Assembly: GCA_016927595.1 (NCBI GenBank)
Contig: JAFGMI010000039.1
Location: 1 to 34,430 of the forward strand
Source: Melioribacteraceae bacterium
GTDB taxonomy: Bacteria > Bacteroidota > Ignavibacteria > Ignavibacteriales > Melioribacteraceae
Direction: 5' to 3'
DNA: 34,430 nt
Shown here: piece by piece, positions 26,083 to 34,350 of the stretch
Position numbering within the stretch: position 1 is the first letter of the stretch
Layout: each line of letters opens with the position of its first letter
The notes under the pieces: model-generated
Told to the model about the DNA's origin: nothing
The model's input: the letters and a program-made list of their open reading frames with translations, nothing else
Database searches by the model: none
Program-made: the position numbers and the translations under genes

Positions 26083-27201
26083 ATGAAATCAATTAAAACA
26101 AAATATCTGAAAATACCAGACGAAAGGGACATCGTTTTCGTACTCGGCGCAGGTGCGTCGCATCCCGACGGAGTGCCGCTGCAACGCCATATTCTGCCGA
26201 TGATACTAACAACCCGCGAAATTGCAGAGTCGAAAATCGGTCAGCAGGTGACAGAATTTGTTAAAGATAATTTTGCCTTTGATAATTCGAAAAACCTTTA
26301 CCCGCAGCTCGAGGCTGTGTTCGGCTTTCTCGATTATTTCATCGCACAAAATGAAAGCCTCAGTTCCAAATATACTAACTCGATAATAAGGCAAATCAAG
26401 GAAAACCTGATAAAGCTTATTCACTTTATCGTAAATCTGCGGACGGATAAAAACAGTAAGGTCTATCACCAGTTCTGGGATGCAGTCTCGCAGAGGACTT
26501 CCAATTTTTCAATTATTACTCTTAATTACGATACTCTTCTTGAACAGTCTTTCGATTTTCTTTTCAGAAAATTCGGTTACATCGATTACTGTTTTCACCT
26601 GATGAATTACGATAGAAGAAAAGAGCTTAGTAATTTCAATTTCTGGATAAACCCGCGTGAACCCGTCCCTGTTGCTGATAACGAATCTCCCGTACCAATA
26701 AAAATAATCAAGCTTCACGGCAGCCTGACCTGGAAATACTGCAGCTGCTGTAATCAGACATTGCTGACGCCATGGGACCGCGAACTGGATCTTAACCGGG
26801 GAACTTTTACGGGTTATACATATCCCGATAAAACCAAGTATGATCTGGTTTGTCCGCTCGACGGAACACAGTTCGAAACATTAATTCTTATGCCCTCCTA
26901 TGTCAAACCTTTAACACAACCGGTAATATCTCAGCTAACAAGCGAGGCTGCCCGCGAAATTCGTGCGGCAAAAAAAATAGTTTTTATTGGTTACTCTCTA
27001 TCGAACGCCGATCTGCACATAAGAGCATTGTTTAAAAAACAGTTAAAGTGTGATGATAAAATCTACGTAATCAATACAAGACAAACCGAAGCATTTAAAC
27101 TGAAATATTATTCGATTGCTAAAAACGTAACATTCATCAACAGGTCGTTTGAAGATTTTATAAAAAATGATGAGCTTATTGACCAACTGTTTCAAAATTA
27201 A
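26083..27201 (+). CDS. SIR2-like NAD-binding domain protein
   Basis: 372 residues with a sirtuin-type fold: the NAD-binding FVLGAGASHPDGVPL loop (GAGAS at 22-26), ITLNYDTLLEQ (N148, D150), the catalytic-type His212 in IIKLHGSLTW, and the C-terminal GYSLSNADLHIRALF. The zinc-finger region is degenerate: CSCC after the His block, and a single Cys in LVCPLDG. This is the SIR2-like class, many of whose members are NAD-consuming effectors of anti-phage systems rather than deacetylases. No partner defence gene is next to it, so a defence role is only a possibility. A 239 bp gap upstream without other genes separates it from the divergent receptor operon. No Shine-Dalgarno is evident. Confidence 0.82.
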   Translation: MKSIKTKYLKIPDERDIVFVLGAGASHPDGVPLQRHILPMILTTREIAESKIGQQVTEFVKDNFAFDNSKNLYPQLEAVFGFLDYFIAQNESLSSKYTNSIIRQIKENLIKLIHFIVNLRTDKNSKVYHQFWDAVSQRTSNFSIITLNYDTLLEQSFDFLFRKFGYIDYCFHLMNYDRRKELSNFNFWINPREPVPVADNESPVPIKIIKLHGSLTWKYCSCCNQTLLTPWDRELDLNRGTFTGYTYPDKTKYDLVCPLDGTQFETLILMPSYVKPLTQPVISQLTSEAAREIRAAKKIVFIGYSLSNADLHIRALFKKQLKCDDKIYVINTRQTEAFKLKYYSIAKNVTFINRSFEDFIKNDELIDQLFQN

Positions 27202-27389
27202 CCAACCATCGAGTATTCAGATCAGGTTTCAAAATATTAATCATTGAAAACCCCTAAATCTGCATGATAGCATAATTATCGGTTTTATATTATAATTCGC
27301 GTTTCCGTTAAAAGAATTCCCGGGGAATAAAACATTGTTATTCAGCATCATATGCGGAATTTATATTTTTATTGAGGCGGTAAATTGAT

Positions 27390-27410
27390 ATGCCGGATCA
27401 GGTCCGGCAT
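27390..27410. terminator. hairpin between convergent SIR2-like and MBL-fold genes
   Basis: ATGCCGGA (27390-27397), loop TCAGG, TCCGGCAT (27403-27410): a perfect 8-bp stem. It lies in the 240 bp gap between the convergent genes ending at 27201 and 27442. Flanking sequence is AT-rich (ATAAAATAT to the right), but there is no strong T-run, so it is a weak or bidirectional terminator candidate. The rest of the gap holds nothing else recognisable. Confidence 0.55.
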
Positions 27411-27441
27411 GATAAAATATGTGCGGAATCCAATTAATTTT

Positions 27442-28359
27442 CTATTTTCTTTTCAACTCTTTATACGCTTCACGCAAATTAATTCCCAGAGCATTGTCCC
27501 AGTTCGCTTTTCTGTCTTTAACTTGCGGAATTTCTTTTATTGAGGCAACCTCTTCTTCCGACTTGCCAGCCTTAATCTGCTTTTCAGTAAATGTCAGAAT
27601 TGTTTCCAGATATTCCCTCATAACTGCAATGTCGGCTTTCTTTCCCGTAACGTGTGCTAAGTCCATTCCCTGTCCGTGACCGAAAATAAACAGTGTGTCG
27701 TTATCAAATCCCGATTCCAGTTTTTTCAGATATTCAACCCAGCTTACAAAAGATCCCTCATCATCGAGGCTGAACCATGGGAAAACGCGGTTAAATACGA
27801 GATCGCCCAGGTGAGCTATATTAGCGTTTTCAAAGTGTATAACCGAATCGCCTCCCGTATGCGCAGGCTGAAGATGAAAAGCTTTAATTTTTTCCTTACC
27901 GGCATCAGCTGTAAAAGAATCTTTAAACGTCACATTAGCAACTACAATTTTATCTTCTTCTCCCGGTTTCATATTACGCTTTCGCTGCAGCGCCGGTACG
28001 TTTTCATGCGCAACAATATCTTTCGCAAATTGTTTTAGATAAGGATTTCCCGATGTGTGATCGCCGTGATGATGAGTGTTGAAAAGTATATCAATACTGC
28101 GTGATGTTTGTTTGCGTATGCCCTCCATTAAGTGTTGGGCTGTATCAGGAAACTGGGTGTCGATTACTACCAGTGCGTTATCATCAATATAATAGCCTAT
28201 TGTACCGCCTTTTTCAGTAAAAACACCGAAATTATTTCTTATTGTCTTGAAACGTTCATCGCCCGATGAAACCGCCGAGAGTAATTTGTTTGACTGAAGT
28301 AAAAGTCCGCCCCCGATTAATGCAGATGTTTTTATAAATTGTTTTCTTGAAATTCGCAT
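27442..28359 (-). CDS. exported MBL-fold metallo-hydrolase
   Basis: 305 residues from the ATG at 28359, chosen because GGGAG lies about 6 bases upstream; a longer reading from 28410 lacks an RBS and buries the signal peptide. The N-terminus SRKQFIKTSALIGGGLLL resembles a Tat signal with the twin Arg as Arg-Lys, so periplasmic export is likely. Metallo-beta-lactamase zinc motif HHHGDH at 96-101 (H96, H98, D100, H101), followed by AHTGGDSVIHF (third His), HLGDLVFN (bridging Asp) and FGHGQG. Substrate unknown: beta-lactamase, glyoxalase II-like or other hydrolase are all possible. It is divergent from the DinB gene across 65 bp. Confidence 0.88.
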   Translation of the reverse strand: MRISRKQFIKTSALIGGGLLLQSNKLLSAVSSGDERFKTIRNNFGVFTEKGGTIGYYIDDNALVVIDTQFPDTAQHLMEGIRKQTSRSIDILFNTHHHGDHTSGNPYLKQFAKDIVAHENVPALQRKRNMKPGEEDKIVVANVTFKDSFTADAGKEKIKAFHLQPAHTGGDSVIHFENANIAHLGDLVFNRVFPWFSLDDEGSFVSWVEYLKKLESGFDNDTLFIFGHGQGMDLAHVTGKKADIAVMREYLETILTFTEKQIKAGKSEEEVASIKEIPQVKDRKANWDNALGINLREAYKELKRK

Positions 28360-28424
28360 TTTTCTCCCTAAAATTTGCCGAGTTAATTTAATAACAATAC
28401 AATTAACCAAAAAGTTTGAATTCT

Positions 28425-28949
28425 ATGAATAAAATTTCAAAACCCCTGCCTGACGAATACCCGGACTGGTATGCCGGCTATATAGCCTCGGTGCCGGAGA
28501 ATAATATCGTGGAACTGCTTGAAAAACAGCTGAAAGAAGCGGCGAAAGTGTTCGACAAATTTGACGAACAAAAATCACATTTCCGTTACGCCGAAGGAAA
28601 ATGGAGTGTGAAAGAAGTAATGGGACATATCAACGATGCTGAACGGATTCTCTCCTGCCGGGTATTACGGTTCATGCGTAATGATAAAACCGACGTCCGG
28701 CAGTACGATCATGATGCGTATGTTGACGCCGGGAATTTCGATGCCATTCCCGTTGATGACCTTAAAAAGGAATTCAGGTTTCTGCGTAAAGCTACAATTA
28801 TGCTTTTCAAGAATATGAACGAAGAAAAATGGTGCAGTGAAGGTTATTCGAATGGGAAAAAATTCACAGTAAGGGCAATGGCTTATATAATTGCCGGACA
28901 CCTGGAGCATCACTTGTGGGTTTTGAAAGAAAAATATATCGTTGGTTAG
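28425..28949 (+). CDS. DinB family metal-binding protein
   Basis: 174 residues, four-helix-bundle DinB/DUF664-type protein. The putative metal ligands are His68 in VMGHINDAERI and His159/His163 in IAGHLEHHLWVL, matching the three-His pattern of DinB/YfiT folds, some of which are thiol-dependent transferases. The usual FRYAEGKWSVKEVM stretch precedes the first His. The ATG at 28425 is taken as start; a TTG three codons earlier is also possible. Its reaction is unknown. It is a single gene with a strong hairpin after it. Confidence 0.85.
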   Translation: MNKISKPLPDEYPDWYAGYIASVPENNIVELLEKQLKEAAKVFDKFDEQKSHFRYAEGKWSVKEVMGHINDAERILSCRVLRFMRNDKTDVRQYDHDAYVDAGNFDAIPVDDLKKEFRFLRKATIMLFKNMNEEKWCSEGYSNGKKFTVRAMAYIIAGHLEHHLWVLKEKYIVG

Positions 28950-28980
28950 TTATACAAACCTGCGGCACAACAATTAATAA

Positions 28981-29014
28981 GCAGTCGAGACGCATCGAGA
29001 TGCGTCTCTACTGC
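28981..29014. terminator. strong hairpin terminator, member of the GTAGAGAC palindrome family (copy 3)
   Basis: GCAGT-C-GAGACGCAT (28981-28995), loop CGAG, ATGCGTCTC-T-ACTGC (29000-29014): a 15-bp stem with one mismatch, followed on the plus strand by TATTTTATT. It lies between the convergent DinB and T9SS genes and touches the stop codon of the latter. The GAGACGC...GCGTCTCTAC core resembles the palindromes at 8770, 10097 and 31551. Confidence 0.8.
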
Positions 29015-31407
29015 TATTTTATTAAGATCATTTTTTCTGATGTGTTATACTTGCCCACCGAAAGCCTGTAATAATAAATTCCTGATGATAATCCGCTTCC
29101 GTCGAATTCAATTTTATATTTGCCTGATTTCTGTAATTCATCAACAAGCGTGTCAATTATTCGTCCCAGCACATCATAAACCTTTAATATAACCGGAAAC
29201 CTTTGTAAACCGGATTTTGCAGCAACCGTGTATTCAATTGCTGTTGATAGATTAAACGGATTGGGATAATTCTGTTCAAGATTAATTTTGTCCGGCAACA
29301 AATTATTATTATATGCAACGCCTGTTATATTATCCACATCAAAGGTATGGATTATGATTCTTCCATCCATTTCATATACAAATTCGGCAATGAACAGCAC
29401 ATGATTGTATTCATCGTAACATGCAGAAAATATTTCCGCTCTGTCGCCCCAGAAAATATTTTTATTGAATCTCAATGCAGCATATGGCTGGGGTTCGTAG
29501 CTTTCTTTACTGCGGTTCGCAACATCAGCTAAATCCTGCGGATTAAAAAACACTGCCATCGGTATTAAGTTATGCGAGCGCCAGCCCTTACCGTCAGGAT
29601 CAGTTTCAAAAAATTCGGGGTATGGAAGGTCTGCAATTACCCAGTCGTGACGCATGTTTTCTCCATGATAACCGTACCAGTTATCACCACGGGCTTTGTT
29701 TCCTATAACCACAACAGCAGCCTGATCGTTTTTATAAATCCAATCCGCGTCGCGCCACCAGTCGGCGTGATTATAGCCATCAATACTGTTTGGAAAGTTG
29801 TAATTATCCGATTCCTCAACAGGACCGTACTGGAGAAGAGTTGTTATATTTAACTCGCTTCCTGGCTCGGGTACATCGTTACCCAAAAGATCAAATGCAT
29901 ACATAGCCGGTCCCAGTCCGCTTAAACCGCCTTCCCTGTATCTTCCGGTAACAAGAGAATAATTGTTGAATAACTGCTCCCACTCATTATCGATTCTAAA
30001 CAGATAATCGCCAATAGCTGCATCAACAGGCCATTCATCAGCGGGTCCCACATGCCAGGCACCGTACTTATAGCTGTCTGCAAGATCTGAAGAGTTGCAG
30101 AAACTGATTGTAGGATGTTTCTCGCCGGTGACTGTAAAATAAATATTCCATGCACTGTACAACCGGTTCTGTTCTCCAATATACTTTAAACCCGTTCTCC
30201 ATATGTCAACGAATTCCAGATTATTTACGTTATCCGGACGAATATTAACAGGGGTCTGCAGTATACTTACTTCTTTCAACTGTTCAATATCTTTCGAGGA
30301 AGGTATAACCGGCTGCGTCACTGAAACTTCCGCGACGAGACCATTTTCGGGCTGATTAAGATTCATAACGAACAACGAACCCGGGTAGCCGTCGGATGCG
30401 CCTGCTCCTGAAGGTCCGCCATCGCCGTCAATACAGTAAGTAACGGCTTCCGCTCCCCAGCTGAATTCTTCGGGCAGATAGAATGATCCGGCATAAATAA
30501 TCCCGGCAGGATTAATTAAATCATTTGAATGGTTATACGCGTTTGTCGAAACAACTATTAGTTCTGATGGAGTGCTTTCGTTACCGGACATATCAAGCGC
30601 GGTGACACTAAAGGTGTACTCCATCGACGGTTCGAGAAACACTCCAGTATAATCTGATAACCGGGTATATCCTTCAACACTGCCGCCGTTATAAACTAAG
30701 TATTCAGCAGTGCCGGTATTATCGGAAACGTCGTTCCAGTCGAGATAAATTTTTGAATCCGATAGTACCGCTGCGGTAATTCCCGTCGGCTGATCGGGTG
30801 GGACTATATCTGCATCATCATAAAGTTCAATCTTGTCGCATATTAAGAACTGTTTCATGTAGGCGTCGTACCATTCGATAGTAAGATTAATATTAACAAG
30901 GGAATACTCCCCGTCGGTTTTGTGTACGCCCTGTGAGGTAATATTAAAAGCTGTTTTAGCTGATAAATGCGGTTCAATTTCCGCATATGTTTCGCGGTAA
31001 TCCGCAAAACTTCTCATTGTATACCAGCTTCCTTCCGATGCCCCACCTTCAGGCTGGTCTTCATCCGTAAAGCTGATTCGTGAAGTGAAGCGAATCGTCT
31101 CATCCGAGTTATTGTACCATGTAACAACTATACGCTCACCCGGGATGAAATGCCGCGATACACCTTTAACACCCATATAATCAGTAAGCTCGTCTATATT
31201 CTGGGAAAGGTAAACACCGCCGGGACCTTCCGATGAGTAGCTCATATCCGCATTAAGCAACAGGTTATTCCAGTTTTCAAGCTGAAAAGTGTTTTGACCC
31301 GCATCCGATCCGAAATCAACAAGCATCGTGCTCTGCGGTTTAATGTTAGCCGCGGTGAAAAATAAAAAAATCAGAATTGAGAAGGAGGATAGTTTTCTTG
31401 CTTTCAT
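29014..31407 (-). CDS. large secreted protein with fibronectin III domain and T9SS sorting domain
   Basis: 797 residues. RBS AAAGGAGG 5 bases before the ATG. Signal peptide about 1-24 (FSILIFLFFTAANIKPQS). Residues about 25-195 are a beta-sandwich region of unknown type. Residues about 200-290 are a fibronectin type III domain (QPTGITAAVLSDSKIYLDWNDVS ending in ALDMSGNES). Residues about 300-690 have no family I recognise; the segment is rich in Trp, Asp and Gly and looks extracellular. The C-terminus NYPNPFNLSTAIEY ... SGIYYYRLSVG ... KMILIK is a T9SS sorting domain, so the protein is exported to the surface. Function unknown. Confidence 0.82.
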   Translation of the reverse strand: MKARKLSSFSILIFLFFTAANIKPQSTMLVDFGSDAGQNTFQLENWNNLLLNADMSYSSEGPGGVYLSQNIDELTDYMGVKGVSRHFIPGERIVVTWYNNSDETIRFTSRISFTDEDQPEGGASEGSWYTMRSFADYRETYAEIEPHLSAKTAFNITSQGVHKTDGEYSLVNINLTIEWYDAYMKQFLICDKIELYDDADIVPPDQPTGITAAVLSDSKIYLDWNDVSDNTGTAEYLVYNGGSVEGYTRLSDYTGVFLEPSMEYTFSVTALDMSGNESTPSELIVVSTNAYNHSNDLINPAGIIYAGSFYLPEEFSWGAEAVTYCIDGDGGPSGAGASDGYPGSLFVMNLNQPENGLVAEVSVTQPVIPSSKDIEQLKEVSILQTPVNIRPDNVNNLEFVDIWRTGLKYIGEQNRLYSAWNIYFTVTGEKHPTISFCNSSDLADSYKYGAWHVGPADEWPVDAAIGDYLFRIDNEWEQLFNNYSLVTGRYREGGLSGLGPAMYAFDLLGNDVPEPGSELNITTLLQYGPVEESDNYNFPNSIDGYNHADWWRDADWIYKNDQAAVVVIGNKARGDNWYGYHGENMRHDWVIADLPYPEFFETDPDGKGWRSHNLIPMAVFFNPQDLADVANRSKESYEPQPYAALRFNKNIFWGDRAEIFSACYDEYNHVLFIAEFVYEMDGRIIIHTFDVDNITGVAYNNNLLPDKINLEQNYPNPFNLSTAIEYTVAAKSGLQRFPVILKVYDVLGRIIDTLVDELQKSGKYKIEFDGSGLSSGIYYYRLSVGKYNTSEKMILIK

Positions 31408-31550
31408 ATTGGCCTCCTTTAAAGATATTACTGGAAAGGAAAATTTATAGTTCAGAATAAAAACGGCTATCCCGGAAAAGAAGATATCGGCTGAGAAGTT
31501 TGTGAATAGTAAATAACGATAAATTATTAAATGTTCAAATTAATAATCAA

Positions 31551-31580
31551 TGTGGAGAAGGGTCATGACCCGTCTCCACA
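31551..31580. repeat. 30-bp intergenic palindrome of the GTAGAGAC family (copy 4)
   Basis: TGTGGAGAAGGGTCA followed by TGACCCGTCTCCACA: a 30-bp inverted repeat with no loop and a single mismatched pair (31559 with 31572). It lies 60 bp past the stop of the leftward 31641 gene and may serve as its terminator, although no T-tract follows. Its opposite strand is closely similar to the coding copy at 10097-10128. Confidence 0.8.
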
Positions 31581-31640
31581 TAACGTATTATAATTTTAAA
31601 TTCCAATTATGCGCTTCAGGATTACATACAAAACCGTGAA

Positions 31641-33050
31641 TTATTTCATCAGCAGCATTTTTTTACTTGCTGTAAATCCCCTGTTTTCCTTACTTAAGGC
31701 ATCTACTTTTATTGTATAGACATAAACGCCGCTTGCAAGATTATCCCCGCTGAATGACACATTATATACACCCATATCTTTAGTTTCATTCACAAGTTCG
31801 GCCACTTCCTTGCCCAGCATATCATATACCTTAATTGTTACATGTCCCTGTTCCGGAAGCTGATAGTGTCTCTGGGTTGCCGGATTGAACGGATTCGGGA
31901 AGTTGGAAATCGAGTACTCGGAAACAATAAGGCTGGTGTTATCCGTATTTTCGACTTTTTCTTTCATAAACGGATCGGCTTCGTATCCGATGGCGAAGTT
32001 ATAGTCGATATCGGAATAAGTTCCCGCAGGTGAGTAATATGCCTGAACGCTGTATTCAAGACTGGTTTTTAAGCCACCTCCGGTTAAAGAATACTCATAA
32101 TCGATAAACTGTGTCGTTCCCCTTGAAACGGTGCCGATAGTCACCGGCGATAAATATCCTCTCTTTCTGGTAATGAGATAACTTGTTACTGAAGTATTGG
32201 GGTGATCATTCCAGTTGAGCTGAATAAACTCTTCGGGGTCACTACTCGCAGTTATGGTAAGTCCCCGGTAGTCGTTATCGCTGAACATAGGTTTGGCGGA
32301 ATAGTCAGCCGATACATTGGAATGCTGGCTTATATTAAAGGAGGTTGATAAACTTGTTGAACTATTGCTCCATTGCGAGAAAGTGTGCAGTATGCCGTTT
32401 ATCTGGTAGGTCTGCTGCGCCTCAGCGGTAATATTGTTTTGCTCAACAACCTGTATTGAGGAAGTAGGGGCGCTTTGCCATACACCGTTCACCTTTACCT
32501 GACCTCCGTATGAACTGCCGATGAACTGGTTGGAGAAACTTACGTTACATATTTTGCGAAGATTTGCTTGAATTATTGTATTTCTATCATTAGATGACAC
32601 ATTATATGATGTATTTTGACTTGATGAAAACAAATTAAATCCTTGGGATTCAAGCTTATATGTCCAATTACTATTATTTGTACCATTGGTGTTCCAAATA
32701 TAATTATAAGATCCATCCGTCTGTTCTATTGCCCCGAGTCCAATATTATCTCCTGTGGTCGATGTTCTGTCATAAGGCGAAGACTTTGTTAATCCGTCAA
32801 CACTAATGTTTCCTCCTCCAAAATTATTTTGAATTCTTATTTTAAATTTCACCTCAACTGTATATGTTTGACTATCCCAAACAATAAAGTCATAACAATT
32901 CAGCGTCTGGGGATCTATACTCATTAATTTGAAATTTACTTCGTGTGTGCCATTAGTTAAATTGACTGTAACATATCCTGGTAGATATTCTTCGATGTTA
33001 TCACAGAGATCATAAGGGGATACAACATCATTGTCTACGGAAATAACCAA
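31641..33050 (-). CDS. T9SS cargo protein, main part of a gene interrupted by an in-frame stop
   Basis: The open part gives 469 residues if begun at a TTG at 33050, which has no RBS and no signal peptide. Body: extracellular beta-rich segments, a VNGVWQSAPTSSIQVVEQN repeat-like domain (about 190-255), a fibronectin III-like domain (about 265-350, IQLNWNDHPNTSVTSYLITRK), and a T9SS sorting domain NFPNPFNPATQRHY ... YDMLGKEVAEL ... KKMLLMK. The same reading frame continues upstream past a TAA (33087-33089) into a signal peptide with a good RBS at 33248, so this looks like one secreted protein of about 535 codons broken by a nonsense mutation. Without the signal peptide the sorting domain would be useless. 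Confidence 0.75.
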   Translation of the reverse strand: MVISVDNDVVSPYDLCDNIEEYLPGYVTVNLTNGTHEVNFKLMSIDPQTLNCYDFIVWDSQTYTVEVKFKIRIQNNFGGGNISVDGLTKSSPYDRTSTTGDNIGLGAIEQTDGSYNYIWNTNGTNNSNWTYKLESQGFNLFSSSQNTSYNVSSNDRNTIIQANLRKICNVSFSNQFIGSSYGGQVKVNGVWQSAPTSSIQVVEQNNITAEAQQTYQINGILHTFSQWSNSSTSLSTSFNISQHSNVSADYSAKPMFSDNDYRGLTITASSDPEEFIQLNWNDHPNTSVTSYLITRKRGYLSPVTIGTVSRGTTQFIDYEYSLTGGGLKTSLEYSVQAYYSPAGTYSDIDYNFAIGYEADPFMKEKVENTDNTSLIVSEYSISNFPNPFNPATQRHYQLPEQGHVTIKVYDMLGKEVAELVNETKDMGVYNVSFSGDNLASGVYVYTIKVDALSKENRGFTASKKMLLMK

Positions 33051-33086
33051 TATAGGTCTATAAATACCCGGAGTACCTATTAAATT

Positions 33087-33248
33087 TTAATAACCAACTG
33101 CTGTAGAAAAACTCCCTTCAGATTGTCCCAAAGGAATAGTTATAGTACTGGGAACACCCGGTTCAAATAGTACAATTGATGGGCTCTGTCCGTATAAAAA
33201 TTGGAATTGAAAAACCAAAATAATTATCACCAAACTGAAGTTTTTCAT
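33087..33248 (-). pseudogene. 5' fragment (signal peptide) of the interrupted T9SS cargo gene
   Basis: ATG at 33248 with AAGGAG 6 bases upstream encodes 53 residues: a signal peptide (LVIIILVFQFQFLYGQ) and a short mature stretch SPSIVLFEPGVPSTITIPL, then TAA. It is in the same frame as the 31641-33050 open frame and the codons between read through sensibly (NLIGTPGIYRPILVISVD). I take the two as one broken gene. A sequencing error or stop-codon readthrough would be alternatives. Confidence 0.7.
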
Positions 33249-33294
33249 AATAAACTCCTTTTGATAAGTTTTAAATTTTAGATAATTTTAAAAA

Positions 33295-33347
33295 GCAAAA
33301 GGTATGGGATTAAATCCCGGTCAGGTGAGCAGCCTGTCTTCTTTTGC
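33295..33347 (-). ncRNA. candidate structured RNA leader or terminator upstream of the interrupted T9SS gene
   Basis: On the minus strand 53 nt can fold as a three-way junction: closing stem GCAAAAG/CTTTTGC (33341-33347 with 33295-33301), a small hairpin CAGG...CCTG (33322-33336), and GGGAT-TTA-ATCCC (33306-33318). TTTTT follows the closing stem, as in an intrinsic terminator. It could be the 5' leader of the gene starting at 33248 or the end of the upstream transcript. I do not recognise it as a known riboswitch. Confidence 0.35.
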
Positions 33348-33352
33348 ATTCA

Positions 33353-33376
33353 GGGGCGGTGTGACCACACCGCCCC
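33353..33376. terminator. GC-rich hairpin downstream of the broken lipoprotein gene
   Basis: GGGGCGGTGT (33353-33362), loop GACC, ACACCGCCCC (33367-33376): a perfect 10-bp, very GC-rich stem. It lies 33 bp past the stop of the leftward gene ending at 33410. There is no T-run right after it on the leftward strand; the folded segment at 33295-33347 with its T-tract follows. Confidence 0.65.
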
Positions 33377-33409
33377 ATTAATAAATTTTACTCAAAGAGC
33401 TCTAACCTC

Positions 33410-34048
33410 CTATTTGTTTTTTAATTTTCCTCTAAGTATAAAATCTCTGGGCATATTTATATCTGTGCCAAACGCGAAAACCTCACTTTCAAACACTACC
33501 GCCTGACCAATTGTGGCATTTAATTTATAAGAGTTAATCAAATCTTTACCGTTATAATGTCCAAAGTTCCAACCATCATTAACGGTAAAGAAATCCGTTT
33601 CGCTTCTGCCCCAAATTCTGCCTCCGTATTCAGTCCCGGTAAAATCTTTAAATAGTTCTAATCCATTTTGCTTATAATAAAATATCTTCTGATCCAGCAC
33701 TACATAAGTTCTACCATTCATGCTTCCTAAACTTGCTCTGGCCGGTCCGGAATAAATTTCTTTTAACGTGTCATTCTGAAGAGAATAAACATGTCTCGGA
33801 TCGCCGGGGATAGTCAACCAATATCCAACAATCAGAACGTCCCTTGTTTTCTCATCTGCGACAACCATCGCAAAATATTCTTCCAGTTCCGGTATATCAA
33901 TAAAGCGCCAATCCACCCCGTTATATTTCATTATTACTCTTGTAAATCCGCTACCGTCATACTTATCCGCAAATCCTACTCCGTAAATTTCGTTTTCATT
34001 TAAGCCGTGCATACTTTGAATGATCGTCGCATCGTAACCGTCAAGCAA
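33410..34048 (-). CDS. probable beta-propeller lipoprotein, main part of a frameshifted gene
   Basis: 212 residues if begun at a TTG at 34048 without RBS. The sequence is beta-rich with blade-like motifs (NEIYGVGFADKYDG, MKYNGVDWRFIDIP, RSETDFFTVNDGWNFGHYNG), as in Kelch- or WD-like envelope lipoproteins of this phylum; no family is assigned. The frame stays open upstream as KKFGTY before the TTG, while a lipoprotein signal peptide begins at 34172 in another frame. Joining the two at a run of five A (minus strand; T at 34062-34066) gives PNGPEKFGTYLLDGYD, so a one-base insertion in that run is the likely cause. Confidence 0.65.
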   Translation of the reverse strand: MLDGYDATIIQSMHGLNENEIYGVGFADKYDGSGFTRVIMKYNGVDWRFIDIPELEEYFAMVVADEKTRDVLIVGYWLTIPGDPRHVYSLQNDTLKEIYSGPARASLGSMNGRTYVVLDQKIFYYKQNGLELFKDFTGTEYGGRIWGRSETDFFTVNDGWNFGHYNGKDLINSYKLNATIGQAVVFESEVFAFGTDINMPRDFILRGKLKNK

Positions 34049-34172
34049 ATACGTACCGAACTTTTTCCGGTCCGTTAGGTGTATCGCTGCAGGTTAGAAT
34101 CATAAATATTGTAGCAAGAAATGTTACGAGAAGTACTGCAAAATAAGCCTTGTTATTTGTGTGTGGTTTCAT
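34041..34172 (-). pseudogene. 5' fragment (lipoprotein signal peptide) of the frameshifted gene
   Basis: ATG at 34172 encodes 43 residues ending at TGA 34041-34043: a basic start, hydrophobic stretch and lipobox (FLATIFMILTC), then SDTPNGPEKVRYVFA. The first 37 residues look like a real lipoprotein N-terminus; the last six are out of frame with the downstream open frame. No strong RBS is seen. Confidence 0.65.
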
Positions 34173-34299
34173 ATGTCATCTGGTAATCTTGTTTATTTAT
34201 TGAATTATTATATTAACCTCCAGCAGGTGTTATTCCGACCCCGACAAAGTGGGGGAGAAATCTTAAGCCAACAATGAACCATTTAATAATAGATCTCTC

Positions 34300-34323
34300 C
34301 CCATCCCGAAAAACCGGAATGGG
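34300..34323. other. hairpin in the gene-free right end
   Basis: CCCATCCCG (34300-34308), loop AAAAAC, CGGAATGGG (34315-34323): a 9-bp stem with one mismatch. It lies between the lipoprotein gene start and the tandem repeats. The interval 34173-34430 otherwise holds no gene that I can see. Confidence 0.45.
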
Positions 34324-34350
34324 TCGAGTTGACAATACTTGTCATCTTAC

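Noticed and set aside
28360-28410. Longer N-terminus for the MBL-fold protein
   Set aside because: No RBS at that start, while the internal ATG at 28359 has a GGGAG RBS and begins a Tat-like signal.
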